From Pseudomonas sp. RIT288 (lineage in GTDB: Bacteria; Pseudomonadota; Gammaproteobacteria; Pseudomonadales; Pseudomonadaceae): 64,000 nucleotides of DNA. The notes beneath the pieces are model-generated. The model did no database searches. It saw only the letters and a program-made list of their open reading frames with translations, and had not been told where the DNA came from. How positions within the stretch are numbered: position 1 is the first letter of the stretch; every line of letters starts with the position of its first letter. The DNA lies in the NCBI RefSeq assembly GCF_000631985.1, contig NZ_JFYN01000003.1, forward strand, positions 141,489 to 205,488. The letters are read 5' to 3'. Of this stretch, positions 8,596 to 17,018 are shown piece after piece. The position numbers and the translations under genes are program-made.

Positions 8596-8881
8596 TGGGC
8601 AGTCACTCCGTGTTCATCAGACCGGCGCCCGGGAGCGCGGCACCGTAGTGTAACCAGAGGCGGCGCCCGGCTTCCATCGCGGCGCGTCGACTGTGGGCGA
8701 TCACTGAACAAATTTATGCGGGACGTACAGCTATTTTCAGCGATGTAATTCGCCGTGTTGCCAAACTTTCGAAACATATTCCGGCAGATCCATGGATCCA
8801 ATCGACTGGCGGATTCGTTGACCGTTGCTAATCTGAAACACAGTAACGTCATCCGGGTGTTCCCTCACAAGGAATGGGGCA
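8596..8881. other. Divergent intergenic region between zapE-like gene and pilus cluster
   Basis: 286 bp without a credible gene. It should hold the promoter of the pilus operon. Candidate -35/-10 hexamers (for example TTGACC at about 8818) are not well spaced, so no promoter is assigned. The first pilin has a clear AAGGAATGGGG ribosome binding region just before its GTG. Confidence 0.5.
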
Positions 8882-9403
8882 GTGATTACACGTGTGGTGG
8901 TGGGCCTGCTCGGCTTGCTTGGGGCCTCGGTGCATGCGGCGGATCTTCAGGTCGAAGTCCGCGTTGACGTGCAGCGTGGCTGCCAACTGATCGGCCAGCA
9001 GCGCGAGGCGGGTATCGAACAGCTGGGTGTGCTGGATTTCGGCAGTACTGCGCGTCTCGATGATCCGGCCGGGCCACTGGGTGCGGCGCTGACCAATCAG
9101 CGTCTGCCGCGCCTGGAGTGCAACCCCGACACGCCGTATCAACTGCGGGTCGACGGTGGCCTGCATGGCGGGGTTGGAGAGGTTCGCTACATGGCGGGGG
9201 CGGCGGGGAGCAAGCCGATTCCTTACCGGCTGTATCAGGACGCGGCGCGCCGGGTGCCGCTGGTGGTGGACGTACCGGTCAGCGGCCGGGTGCCGGACAC
9301 CGGCACGGTGGAGCTGCCGCTGTATGCACGGATCGAGCGCCTGGCGCAGGTGCCGCAGGTCAGCCGCTATTCGGATCTGGTCAAGGTCACCGTGACCTGG
9401 TGA
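8882..9403 (+). CDS. Spore coat U-domain pilin, Csu-type fimbria, first subunit
   Basis: 173 residues with a signal peptide (VVVGLLGLLGASVHAA) and one spore-coat-U (SCPU) domain. It carries the disulphide pair (RGCQLI, RLECNPD), LDFGS, the YRLYQD segment and the C-terminal donor-like strand SDLVKVTVTW. It starts with GTG, supported by AAGGAATGGGG upstream. First gene of a seven-gene chaperone-usher cluster of the archaic (Csu) class. Probably a minor pilin; it is the most divergent of the four. Confidence 0.85.
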   Translation: MITRVVVGLLGLLGASVHAADLQVEVRVDVQRGCQLIGQQREAGIEQLGVLDFGSTARLDDPAGPLGAALTNQRLPRLECNPDTPYQLRVDGGLHGGVGEVRYMAGAAGSKPIPYRLYQDAARRVPLVVDVPVSGRVPDTGTVELPLYARIERLAQVPQVSRYSDLVKVTVTW

Positions 9404-9507
9404 GTGCAGCATTTCAGGCAATTCGCTGGAGGCGGATTGCGCAGGGAAGGGGCGTTCAATGCAGAACGCAAGGTACGCAGGCATCCTGAAGGAGTAGGAC
9501 GGACGCA

Positions 9508-10041
9508 ATGACAGGCAAGCACTGGATGGTCATCGCCACGGGTACGTTGCTGTTGCTCGCTGACGACGCACAGGCGGCAATCAGCGGGCAGATCAATGCG
9601 CGGCTGATCCTGATCGCCGGGTGCGAAGTCACCAACAGCGCCACCCCGGCGATCCCGGTGAGCAATCTGGGTACCCTCGATTTCGGTCAGCAGGGGCCGA
9701 CCTGGAACGCGCCAATCAAGGCCAGTCTCGACGGTGACAGCAGCAGCAAGCTGAATGTCGCCTGCAACCCCTCGGTCACCGGATTCACCGTCACCATCGA
9801 TGGCGGCAGCCACGGTGACGGCACCACGCGCCGTCTGAGCAACGGGCGTCAGACCCTGCCTTACCAACTCTTTCTGGATGCCTCCGGCAGCCAGCGCTAC
9901 AGCATCGGTCAACAACACAATTTCGCTGTCACCAGCGGTGCGCAAATACCGATTCCGGTGTTTGGCACGGTGGTGGCGAATACCCGCGCGGTACCGGCAG
10001 GTGTCTATACCGACACGCTGACGGTGACGCTCGACTGGTAA
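9508..10041 (+). CDS. Spore coat U-domain pilin, Csu-type fimbria, second subunit
   Basis: 177 residues: signal peptide ending around DDAQAA, then an SCPU domain with paired cysteines (AGCEVTN, VACNPS), LGTLDFG, TLPYQLFLDASG, and the family's closing GVYTDTLTVTLDW. The tail matches the donor strand by which Csu subunits assemble head to tail. An AAGGAG site lies 13 bp before the ATG. The 104-bp gap after the first pilin holds no gene. Confidence 0.87.
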   Translation: MTGKHWMVIATGTLLLLADDAQAAISGQINARLILIAGCEVTNSATPAIPVSNLGTLDFGQQGPTWNAPIKASLDGDSSSKLNVACNPSVTGFTVTIDGGSHGDGTTRRLSNGRQTLPYQLFLDASGSQRYSIGQQHNFAVTSGAQIPIPVFGTVVANTRAVPAGVYTDTLTVTLDW

Positions 10042-10061
10042 CCCCGTAGAGGACGGACACC

Positions 10062-10598
10062 ATGCGCAAGTTTGCATCAAGGATAGGTTTGTCGTTGCTC
10101 GGCCTGACGCTGGTTTCCAGTGCCAACGCCGCTACCACGGTCACCGGCCAGATCACCGCCAGCCTGACTCTGATCAGCAGCTGTCAGGTCAACGGTACCG
10201 GCGGTGATACCGGGCTGAACTTCGGTGCGCTGAACTTCGGCACCGCCAACAGCCTGTTCACCACCGCCAGCGGGCAAGTGTTGGGCGGTGGCGGCGGGGC
10301 GTTGTCGATTCTCTGCTCCAGTGGCACGACTCCGGTGGTCAAGGTGCGCGCCGGTGCTCACGACGGGCAGTCGCCGGGCGGCGCTCGTGCGCTGTACGAC
10401 GGTGTCGCCAACTACGTGCCGTACGATTTCTACACCGATGCCGGACATTCGCAGCTGCTGCCGATCGACGGCACGATCAACCTGGCGACCAGCACTGGCG
10501 TGGCGCAGACGGTGAATATCTACGGTCAGGCGGTGGGCAAGGCTGGACTGCCGGCCGGGACTTACACCGACACCGTCGCTGTCGAACTGACGTTCTGA
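10062..10598 (+). CDS. Spore coat U-domain pilin, Csu-type fimbria, third subunit (likely major pilin)
   Basis: 178 residues, signal peptide cleaved near SSANAA. SCPU domain with SSCQVNG/LCSSG cysteines, GALNFG, YDFYTDAGHSQLL and terminal AGTYTDTVAVELTF. It resembles CsuA/B major pilins in its Gly/Ala/Thr-rich composition, but assignment as the shaft subunit is inferred. The gene follows the previous pilin after 20 bp with an AGAGGACGG ribosome binding site. Confidence 0.87.
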   Translation: MRKFASRIGLSLLGLTLVSSANAATTVTGQITASLTLISSCQVNGTGGDTGLNFGALNFGTANSLFTTASGQVLGGGGGALSILCSSGTTPVVKVRAGAHDGQSPGGARALYDGVANYVPYDFYTDAGHSQLLPIDGTINLATSTGVAQTVNIYGQAVGKAGLPAGTYTDTVAVELTF

Positions 10599-10602
10599 TG
10601 CC

Positions 10603-11103
10603 ATGCGCCGCCAGGGCTGTGCCGCGCTGCTCCTGCTCTGTGCGGGCAGTGTGCCGCTGCCGCTGGGGGCGGCGACCAGTCAGAGCTTTCAGGTCAGCGC
10701 GACCATCACGCCGGGGTGTCTGGTGGTCGGCGGAGTGTCGAATTACGGCGGGCTGAATTTCGGTTCGCGTTCGGCCCTCGCGACCGGCACGGTGCAAGTG
10801 GCATTGACCGGCGGCGTGCAGTTGCAATGCACGCCCGGGGTGACCTTGAACATGAGCGTCGATGGCGGCCAGTACAACAGCAGCGGTCGGCATATGCAGA
10901 TCAACAGCGGCAGTGCGCGAGTGGCGTATGCGCTGTTTCGCGATGCGGCGTACAGCCAGAGCCTGGGCATCGGCCAGAGCGTGGCGGTGGCCTATAGCGA
11001 TGCGAACAACATCAGCCTGCCGATTTACGGTCAGGTGCAATTACCGGGCAATCAGCCTGGGGGGACGTACAGCGACGTGTTGCAGGTGCAGCTGTCGTGG
11101 TAG
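10603..11103 (+). CDS. Spore coat U-domain pilin, Csu-type fimbria, fourth subunit
   Basis: 166 residues with a signal peptide ending LPLGAA. SCPU domain: TPGCLVVGG and LQCTPG cysteines, GGLNFGS, ALFRDAAYSQSLG, and closing GTYSDVLQVQLSW. The ATG lies 4 bp after the previous stop, so translational coupling is likely. The position just before the chaperone gene corresponds to csuB in Acinetobacter csu clusters. Confidence 0.87.
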   Translation: MRRQGCAALLLLCAGSVPLPLGAATSQSFQVSATITPGCLVVGGVSNYGGLNFGSRSALATGTVQVALTGGVQLQCTPGVTLNMSVDGGQYNSSGRHMQINSGSARVAYALFRDAAYSQSLGIGQSVAVAYSDANNISLPIYGQVQLPGNQPGGTYSDVLQVQLSW

Positions 11104-11137
11104 AGCGAAGTTTGAATGGCCGACAAGGAGCAGATTC

Positions 11138-11926
11138 ATGGGGGCAGTTATGTCTGGGCATTCGTTGTTACAGGGCGCGTTGCTGGCGCTGGTCATGCTC
11201 GGGGCCGGCCATGCACAGGCCGCCAGTTCTGTGCTGATCTGGCCAATCGATCCGGTGCTTGAGGCCGATCAACAGGCCAGTGCGTTGTGGCTGGAAAATC
11301 GCGGCACGGAAACTGCCAACCTGCAGATCCGCGTGTTCGGCTGGAGCCAGAGTGGCTTTGCAGAGCAATACCAGAACCAGCGCGATGTGATCGGCAGCCC
11401 GCCGGTGGCGAAGATCGAGCCGGGGCAAAAGCAACTGGTGCGCCTGACCCGAACCAGGGAGGTGCCACCGGGGCAGGAACTGGCCTACCGGATCATCATC
11501 GACGAAATCCCTTCCGCCCAGCCACCGGCTGCCGAGGGCGGCAAAACCGCGGCCGCGATCCGCTTTCAGATGCGCTATTCGGTGCCTTTGTTTGCCTACG
11601 GCGCGGGGCTGTGGAGCAAGGAAGACAGCACCCGTGCGCGTGATCCCAAAGGTATCGGTGTGCCGCAGCTGAGCTGGCGCACGGTGGCGGTGGACGGTCG
11701 GCCGTATGTCGAAGTGCGCAATCAGGGCGCCGTGCATGCGCGGCTGACCGATGTGGTGATCAAACAGGGTGGGCAGAGCAAACCATTGGCTGAAGGCTTG
11801 CTCGGTTATGTGCTGCCGGGGGCGGTGATGCGCTGGCCGGCACCGGGGCCATTGGCGAGTGCGTCGGCGTTGCAAGTGCGAGTCAATGGCGGAGCGCAGG
11901 TGCAGAACATTGCGCCGGGACGCTGA
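11138..11926 (+). CDS. csuC: Csu-type periplasmic pilus chaperone
   Basis: 262 residues: signal peptide (LLALVMLGAGHAQAA), then a two-domain immunoglobulin-like chaperone. The subunit-binding face shows SSVLIWPIDPVLEADQQASALWLENRG and the strand KQLVRLTR, and the second domain begins around residue 150. The reading frame is open far upstream. The ATG at 11138 is chosen because AAGGAG sits 8 bp before it and a signal peptide starts there; ATG 11150 is the alternative. It would fold and cap the four pilins and the tip adhesin in the periplasm. Confidence 0.87.
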   Translation: MGAVMSGHSLLQGALLALVMLGAGHAQAASSVLIWPIDPVLEADQQASALWLENRGTETANLQIRVFGWSQSGFAEQYQNQRDVIGSPPVAKIEPGQKQLVRLTRTREVPPGQELAYRIIIDEIPSAQPPAAEGGKTAAAIRFQMRYSVPLFAYGAGLWSKEDSTRARDPKGIGVPQLSWRTVAVDGRPYVEVRNQGAVHARLTDVVIKQGGQSKPLAEGLLGYVLPGAVMRWPAPGPLASASALQVRVNGGAQVQNIAPGR

Positions 11927-11954
11927 ACCAAGACCCTGTGTCGAGATGATTACT

Positions 11955-12087
11955 GTGTCGAGGGAGCTTGCTCCCGCTGGGTTGCGAAGCAGCCCCAATT
12001 CAGGCGAGCACGCAGTGTCAGGTAGCCCGCTTAAACAGATCTAACGACGGCTGCGCCGCCGAGCGGGAGCAAGCTCCCTCGCCACAA
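11955..12087. repeat. REP inverted pair inside the pilus operon
   Basis: GTCGAGGGAGCTTGCTCCCG and its complement flank about 90 bp. The pair lies between the chaperone and usher genes, the only large gap in the cluster, so it may stabilise the upstream mRNA or reduce usher expression. Confidence 0.85.
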
Positions 12088-12148
12088 TGATTGCGTCGGG
12101 TCGGCAAAAACCCAGAGAAAGATAACTGGCTTTGGCAAGAGTGGCATC

Positions 12149-12187
12149 AGGAGGATCAAGTCCATTGACGGACGTAAAGCGTGTATG
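12149..12187 (+). promoter_or_regulatory. Strong Shine-Dalgarno with uncertain usher start
   Basis: AGGAGG at 12149-12154 is the best ribosome binding site in the area, yet it lies 30 bp from the in-frame ATG at 12185. An in-frame ATT at 12164, nine bases after AGGAGG, would be ideally placed and would add seven residues. No in-frame ATG, GTG or TTG lies between. Confidence 0.4.
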
Positions 12188-14542
12188 AGTCCGGGATGGG
12201 CTCGTCGTATTCGGCGTCCGTTGTGGCTCATGACTGGCGCGTGTTGCCTGATGTTCGTTGATCCATCGGGGGCCGGCGAACTGCCGCCACCGCCCAGCGG
12301 CATGGAGGCCGTGAGTGATGCACAGTTGTTTCTGGAACTGGTGGTCAATCAGATGAACACCGGGCGGGTGGTGGCAGTGCAGCAGCGCGACGGGCATCTG
12401 TTTCTGCCGGCCAGCGTATTGCGCGAAAACGGGATGAAATTGCCCGAGGGCAGCGCTGACGAAATCGATCTCGACGGCCTGCCGGGACTGCACAGCGAAT
12501 ACGACAGTGTCGGTCAGCGCCTGCTGCTGGTGGTGCCACCGCAGTGGTTGCCGGACCAGTTCATCGGCAATCGCGAGAACTATCCGCGCACCCCGGCGCT
12601 GAGCAGTTTCGGCGCGTTGTTCAACTACGACTTGTACCTCAATGACACCGATGATGCCGGCACTTATCTGGCGGCCTGGAACGAGCTGCGGCTGTTCGAC
12701 AGCTGGGGCACGCTGTCCAACACCGGGCAGTACCGGCGCACCTTGTCCGGGGATTCGGTCAGCACGCTCGACAACGGTTATCTGCGCTACGACACCACCT
12801 GGCGTTACTCCGATGACGAGCGAATGCTCACCTACGAGGGCGGGGACGTGATCAGCGGCGCCTTGCCGTGGAGCAATTCGGTGCGTCTGGGCGGCGTGCA
12901 GTTCTCACGGGATTTTGCCGTGCGCCCGGATCTGGTGACTTATCCGTTGCCGCAGTTCGCCGGAGAGGCCGCGGTGCCGTCGTCGGTGGATCTGTTCATC
13001 AATGGCTACAAGTCGAGCAGCACCGACCTGCAACCGGGGCCGTATACCCTGACCAACATTCCTTTCATCAACGGCGCCGGGGAGGCGGTGGTGGTGACCA
13101 CCGATGCGCTGGGGCGGCAGGTGTCGACCACGGTGCCGTTCTATGTCACCAGCAGTCTGCTGCAAAAAGGCCTGAGTGATTTCTCGGTGGCGGCCGGTAC
13201 GTTGCGCCGCGATTACGGTTTGAAGGACTTCAGCTATGGCCCTGGCGTGACTTCCGGTAGCCTGCGCTACGGTGTGAGCGACAGCTTCACCCTGGAAAGC
13301 CACGCCGAAGCGGCTGACTCGCTGACCCTCGGCGGGATCGGCGGCAATTTGCGTTTGGGCAATTTCGGCGTACTCAACAGCGCCATCAGTCAGAGCCGGT
13401 TCGAAGGCGACGCTGGCGAGCAGTTGAGCCTCGGTTATCAGTACAGCAGCCAGCGCTACAGTTTTTCCTGGCAGCGCCTGCAACGCCGGGATCAGTACGC
13501 CGACCTGAGCGTGATCGACAGCCCTTACGTCAGCCTCAGCCGGCGCAGCGAGCAGGCGACCCTGAGCGTCAACCTCGAACGCTGGGGCAGCCTCGGTGCC
13601 GGTTATTTCGATGTGCGCGCGGCGGACGATTCGCGCACGCGTCTGCTCAACCTGAGCTGGAGCAAACCGCTGTGGCGCAACAGCAGTTTTTATCTGTCGG
13701 CCAACCGCGAGATCGGCGACAGCAACTGGGCGGTGCAGGCGCAACTGGTGATCCCGTTCGATCTGCGCGGCAGCCTGGCAATCAGCAGCGAGCGCAGCAA
13801 AACCGGGCAGAGTCAGCAGCGGGTCAATTACAGCCGCTCGGTGCCGACCCAAGGCGGGGTCGGTTTCAATCTGGGGTACGCCAAGGGCGATGGTCCCGAT
13901 TATCGCCAGGCCGACGTGACCTGGCGCCTGCAATCGGTGCAGTTGCAGGCCGGTGTCTACGGCACTTCGGAGGCTGAAACCCGTTGGGCCGATGCCAGTG
14001 GCTCGCTGGTGTGGATGGACCGCCAGGTGTTCGCCGCCAATCGCATCGACGACGCGTTTGTGGTGGTCAGCACTGATGGCTTTGCCGATATTCCAGTGCG
14101 CTACGAAAACCAGCAGGTCGGGCAGACCGACAAGAACGGCCATCTGCTGGTGCCGTGGAGCAGCGCGTATTACCGCGGCAAATACGAAATCGATCCGCTG
14201 AATCTGCCGGCCAACGTGCGCAGCCCGAACGTCGAACAGCGCATTGCCGTACGCCGTGGCAGCGGCTATTTGCTGGAGTTTCCACTGACCCGGGTGATCG
14301 CCGCGAGCATCGTGCTGGTGGATGCGCAGCAACGTGAGCTGCCATTGGGCGCGGGCGTGCTGCACGAGCAGAGTGGTACACAGACGGTGGTCGGCTGGGA
14401 CGGGCTGGTCTATCTGGAAAACCTGCAGGCGCAGAACTCGTTGTTGGTGACGCTGGCCGACGGCAAGACCTGCACGACGCAATTCGATGTGGACATGCAG
14501 CAAAGCCAGGTGCCGCTGATCGGCCCGTTGGTGTGCCAATGA
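12185..14542 (+). CDS. csuD: Outer-membrane fimbrial usher, Csu type
   Basis: 785 residues. A signal sequence (LWLMTGACCLMFVDPSGAG) is followed by an N-terminal chaperone-binding domain (LFLELVVNQ, LPASVLRENGMKLP), a beta-barrel rich in alternating aromatic strands, a plug region (VPSSVDLFINGYKSS ... GPYTLTNIPFINGAGEA) and C-terminal domains (DGLVYLENLQAQNSLLVTL). Archaic-type ushers have this length. It would export the pilus across the outer membrane. The stop overlaps the ATG of the adhesin gene (ATGA). The start is discussed in the preceding regulatory entry. Confidence 0.9.
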   Translation: MSPGWARRIRRPLWLMTGACCLMFVDPSGAGELPPPPSGMEAVSDAQLFLELVVNQMNTGRVVAVQQRDGHLFLPASVLRENGMKLPEGSADEIDLDGLPGLHSEYDSVGQRLLLVVPPQWLPDQFIGNRENYPRTPALSSFGALFNYDLYLNDTDDAGTYLAAWNELRLFDSWGTLSNTGQYRRTLSGDSVSTLDNGYLRYDTTWRYSDDERMLTYEGGDVISGALPWSNSVRLGGVQFSRDFAVRPDLVTYPLPQFAGEAAVPSSVDLFINGYKSSSTDLQPGPYTLTNIPFINGAGEAVVVTTDALGRQVSTTVPFYVTSSLLQKGLSDFSVAAGTLRRDYGLKDFSYGPGVTSGSLRYGVSDSFTLESHAEAADSLTLGGIGGNLRLGNFGVLNSAISQSRFEGDAGEQLSLGYQYSSQRYSFSWQRLQRRDQYADLSVIDSPYVSLSRRSEQATLSVNLERWGSLGAGYFDVRAADDSRTRLLNLSWSKPLWRNSSFYLSANREIGDSNWAVQAQLVIPFDLRGSLAISSERSKTGQSQQRVNYSRSVPTQGGVGFNLGYAKGDGPDYRQADVTWRLQSVQLQAGVYGTSEAETRWADASGSLVWMDRQVFAANRIDDAFVVVSTDGFADIPVRYENQQVGQTDKNGHLLVPWSSAYYRGKYEIDPLNLPANVRSPNVEQRIAVRRGSGYLLEFPLTRVIAASIVLVDAQQRELPLGAGVLHEQSGTQTVVGWDGLVYLENLQAQNSLLVTLADGKTCTTQFDVDMQQSQVPLIGPLVCQ

Positions 14543-15510
14543 GCGCGGCGCGGATCTGCCTGTGTCTGGCGTTGCTGCTGCCGGGGGCGGCGCAGGCCTT
14601 GTGTTCGGTGGTCAGCACCACGCCGGCAGCGTTCGGCTCGATCAGCTCGATTGCCGTGCGCACCACGACGCAGCCCAGTTCCACCCTAAACGCCGGGTTG
14701 AGTTGCACCGGTTCATTGCTGTCATTGCTGACCAGTAACGACCACTTCTACGCCACCATCACCTCGACCCAGAGCGGCTTGCGCGGGCCGACCGGCGACG
14801 TCATCGGCTACACAATTTACGCCGACAACAGCACCAGCTACCCGGTGACTCGCGGCACCGCCTATGACTTCGCCCGCAACGGCATCATTGACGCCTTGGG
14901 ACTGCTCAACGGCACCACCCCGAAAACCGTGCCGCTGTATCTGGGCACGACCATTGGCAGCAACGTTGCCGCCGGGGTCTATACGGAAACCCTGAGCATT
15001 TTCTGGAACTGGAATTACTGCTCGGGCATAGGCATTGGCGCCATTTGCGTCGGCCGCGATATTGCCAGCGGCACTACCACGCTGACCGTGAACCTGACCG
15101 TGTCCAACGACTGCACGATTACCGCGCCGAACATCGCCTTCGGCAGCGCGCCGGTGATCAGCGCCTTTACCCCGGTGACCGGGCAGACGATCAATCTGGC
15201 CTGCACCAAGGGCAGCGCCTACACCGTCGGTTTGAGCGACGGGCAGAACCCGGCCAGTGTCGGTGGTCGGCGGCGGATGATTTTCGGGAGTAATTATCTG
15301 GCCTACGACATCTTCAAAAGCGCCGGCACCACTCGGTGGGGCAGCGTCGGCAGCGCGCGCCGGTCGAGCACCGATGCCGAGGTCAATCCGGGGAATGGCT
15401 TGGGCACGGGGAGCCAGATCTTCAACTACAACGCGAAGATCTACACCGACCAGACCACGCCGCCAGCGGGGACTTATTTGGACAATGTGGTGCTCGACGT
15501 AGGTTTCTGA
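14539..15510 (+). CDS. csuE: Csu-type two-domain tip adhesin
   Basis: 323 residues with signal peptide ICLCLALLLPGAAQA and two spore-coat-U units (about 20-175 and 185-323). The second ends in the standard AGTYLDNVVLDVGF strand. The first lacks an exposed donor strand and should be the distal adhesive domain, as in CsuE. The start is the ATG overlapping the usher stop by 4 bp. A REP pair follows the gene and closes the operon. Confidence 0.87.
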   Translation: MSAARICLCLALLLPGAAQALCSVVSTTPAAFGSISSIAVRTTTQPSSTLNAGLSCTGSLLSLLTSNDHFYATITSTQSGLRGPTGDVIGYTIYADNSTSYPVTRGTAYDFARNGIIDALGLLNGTTPKTVPLYLGTTIGSNVAAGVYTETLSIFWNWNYCSGIGIGAICVGRDIASGTTTLTVNLTVSNDCTITAPNIAFGSAPVISAFTPVTGQTINLACTKGSAYTVGLSDGQNPASVGGRRRMIFGSNYLAYDIFKSAGTTRWGSVGSARRSSTDAEVNPGNGLGTGSQIFNYNAKIYTDQTTPPAGTYLDNVVLDVGF

Positions 15511-15523
15511 CCCAACACAACCC

Positions 15524-15600
15524 CCTGTAGGAGCTGCGGCACGCTGCGATCCTTTGATTTTCAACATCAAGATCAAAAGATCGCAGCGTGCCGCAGGAAG
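15524..15600. repeat. REP inverted pair
   Basis: CTGTAGGAGCTGCGGCACGC pairs with GCGTGCCGCAGG across an AT-rich loop. It lies between the convergent adhesin and anti-sigma genes and abuts the anti-sigma stop. Confidence 0.85.
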
Positions 15601-15602
15601 TT

Positions 15603-16358
15603 TCAGAACTGTATTGATTGCTTCAGCTGCTTCGCCGCCGGCGAGTCCGTCGGGCTGACCATCGCATAGTTGTACCCGTCACCGGACCAGTAATCGGCCT
15701 GCAGATCGCCGTCGCTGCGGCTGCCGCGTGGCAGGAAGGTGTTCTTCGGCCCTGGTGGCCGCACGTAGAAACTGACCTTGTGGCCGCTGCGATCCTCATA
15801 CATGACCATCGCCGCCGGGCCTTCGTCGGTGCTGAGCAGGCGGCCACTGACCGGTTCGAAACCGGCGGATTTCAGATCTGGCAGGCGACTGGCCTGGGTG
15901 AAATAGCGGTCGAGCCAACGCTGCATATCGCCGTCAGTGTCGACCTTGTAGTCCGCCGGCAGCATTCCCTGCTGGGCAATCAATCGATAGGCTTGCAGGG
16001 CATCGGTCATCGGCAGTGTGGATGAGCGCACGAGGGTCATTTCCCGCGCCTGCCAGCCACTGAAACCGCCGATGCCGACCGCGATCAGCAACACCGCCGC
16101 GCTGGCCAGGTGGCGCCGCGACTGACGCTTGAGGCGCTGGCGGATCAGCGCCGGATCGAGTTCCGGATTGGCCGGTTGCTGCAAGGCACCGCTCAGTGCT
16201 GCGCGCAACAACTGGGCGTCGTGCTGCCAGGCGCGCACCTGCGCGGCGGATTCCGGGTGAGTGGTCAGCCAGGTGTCGACCAGGCGCCGGTCGGCTTCGT
16301 TGAGTTGGTGATCGACGTACGCGTGCAGGTCGCGCTCGCTGGGGGGCATGCTGATCAT
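15603..16358 (-). CDS. Transmembrane anti-sigma factor
   Basis: 251 residues. The N-terminal anti-sigma domain (ERDLHAYVDHQLNEADRRLVDTWL) lacks the HxxxCxxC zinc motif. One membrane helix follows (ASAAVLLIAVGIGGFSGW, about residues 86-103), then a periplasmic domain of about 145 residues. The gene overlaps the sigma factor stop by 4 bp (ATGA), the usual arrangement for a sigma/anti-sigma pair. It should hold the ECF factor at the membrane until an envelope or periplasmic oxidative signal acts. The absence of a zinc site argues against direct thiol sensing in the cytoplasm. Confidence 0.88.
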   Translation of the reverse strand: MISMPPSERDLHAYVDHQLNEADRRLVDTWLTTHPESAAQVRAWQHDAQLLRAALSGALQQPANPELDPALIRQRLKRQSRRHLASAAVLLIAVGIGGFSGWQAREMTLVRSSTLPMTDALQAYRLIAQQGMLPADYKVDTDGDMQRWLDRYFTQASRLPDLKSAGFEPVSGRLLSTDEGPAAMVMYEDRSGHKVSFYVRPPGPKNTFLPRGSRSDGDLQADYWSGDGYNYAMVSPTDSPAAKQLKQSIQF

Positions 16359-16861
16359 TTGAGTATCCGCAAAGAAGGGCTGCTGATTTCGCCATCGCTG
16401 AGCTGGCGCAAGGCCTGGCGGGCGCGGGACAGGCGCGACATCACGGTGCCGGTGGGGACGTCGAGGATATCTGCGACTTCCTTGTAGCTCAGGCCCTCGA
16501 CCGAGACCATCAGCAACAGCGCGCGTTGCTCGGTGGGCAGGCGATCAAAGGCTTGCAGAGTCGATTGGGCGATTACGGTGCGCTCGACCGAGGGCTCGGC
16601 GTCGTCGCGACCGGTGAAAAATTCGAGCATCCGCGCATATCGGCGCGAGCGTCGGTGGGCGTCGAGAAATTGCCGATAGAGAATCGCGAACAGCCACGCG
16701 CGCACGTCACCCTCGGCGCGTTTCGCGCCCCAGCCGGACAGGGCCCGCTCAAGGCTCGCCTGCACCAGATCGTCAGCGCTGCTGCTGTTGCGGGTCAGTG
16801 ACACGGCAAAGCGGCGCAATCTGGGAATGATTTCTCTCAACTGTTCGTCGAATTCGCTCAT
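16355..16861 (-). CDS. ECF-family RNA polymerase sigma factor
   Basis: 168 residues with region 2 (ADDLVQASLERALSGW ... VRAWLFAILYRQFLDAHRR) and region 4 (FDRLPTEQRALLLMVSVEGL, then SYKEVADILDVPTGTVMSRL), and nothing else. Transcribed away from the peroxidase gene and coupled to its anti-sigma factor. A GGAATAA-N14-CGTCT element upstream of its ATG is repeated, mirror-wise, in front of the peroxidase gene, so it very likely drives both itself and that operon. Confidence 0.93.
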   Translation of the reverse strand: MSEFDEQLREIIPRLRRFAVSLTRNSSSADDLVQASLERALSGWGAKRAEGDVRAWLFAILYRQFLDAHRRSRRYARMLEFFTGRDDAEPSVERTVIAQSTLQAFDRLPTEQRALLLMVSVEGLSYKEVADILDVPTGTVMSRLSRARQALRQLSDGEISSPSLRILK

Positions 16862-16895
16862 GAATTTCTGCTAGTCACTACGCTGTGGACTAGGG

Positions 16896-16921
16896 AGACG
16901 TCTGCCGTTCGAGGTTATTCC
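16896..16921 (-). promoter_or_regulatory. Predicted ECF promoter of the sigma/anti-sigma operon
   Basis: On the minus strand, GGAATAA (-35; 16921-16915), a 14-nt spacer and CGTCT (-10; 16900-16896). The start codon is 35 nt further on. The same motif with identical spacing occurs on the opposite strand in the same intergenic region. Confidence 0.75.
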
Positions 16922-16949
16922 ACGTTCGGAAAAATAAATACCGGGCCAT

Positions 16950-16975
16950 GGAATAAATCCCGATGGGGTGCGTCT
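16950..16975 (+). promoter_or_regulatory. Predicted ECF promoter of the peroxidase/cytochrome operon
   Basis: GGAATAA (-35; 16950-16956), a 14-nt spacer and CGTCT (-10; 16971-16975). It predicts transcription from about 16982, which excludes a GTG at 16968 as the peroxidase start and supports the ATG at 17019. Confidence 0.75.
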
Positions 16976-17018
16976 TGCTGATTCTTCCTACTTGTGGCCG
17001 ATGGCCCTGGAGTTATTC

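Noticed and set aside
12905..14539. 544-codon minus-strand frame opposite the usher
   Set aside because: Antisense shadow of the usher codon pattern without start signal or recognisable domain.
16968..17018. GTG start for the peroxidase at 16968
   Set aside because: It lies within the predicted promoter (the CGTCT box begins at 16971) and has no ribosome binding site, whereas the ATG at 17019 follows TGGAG.
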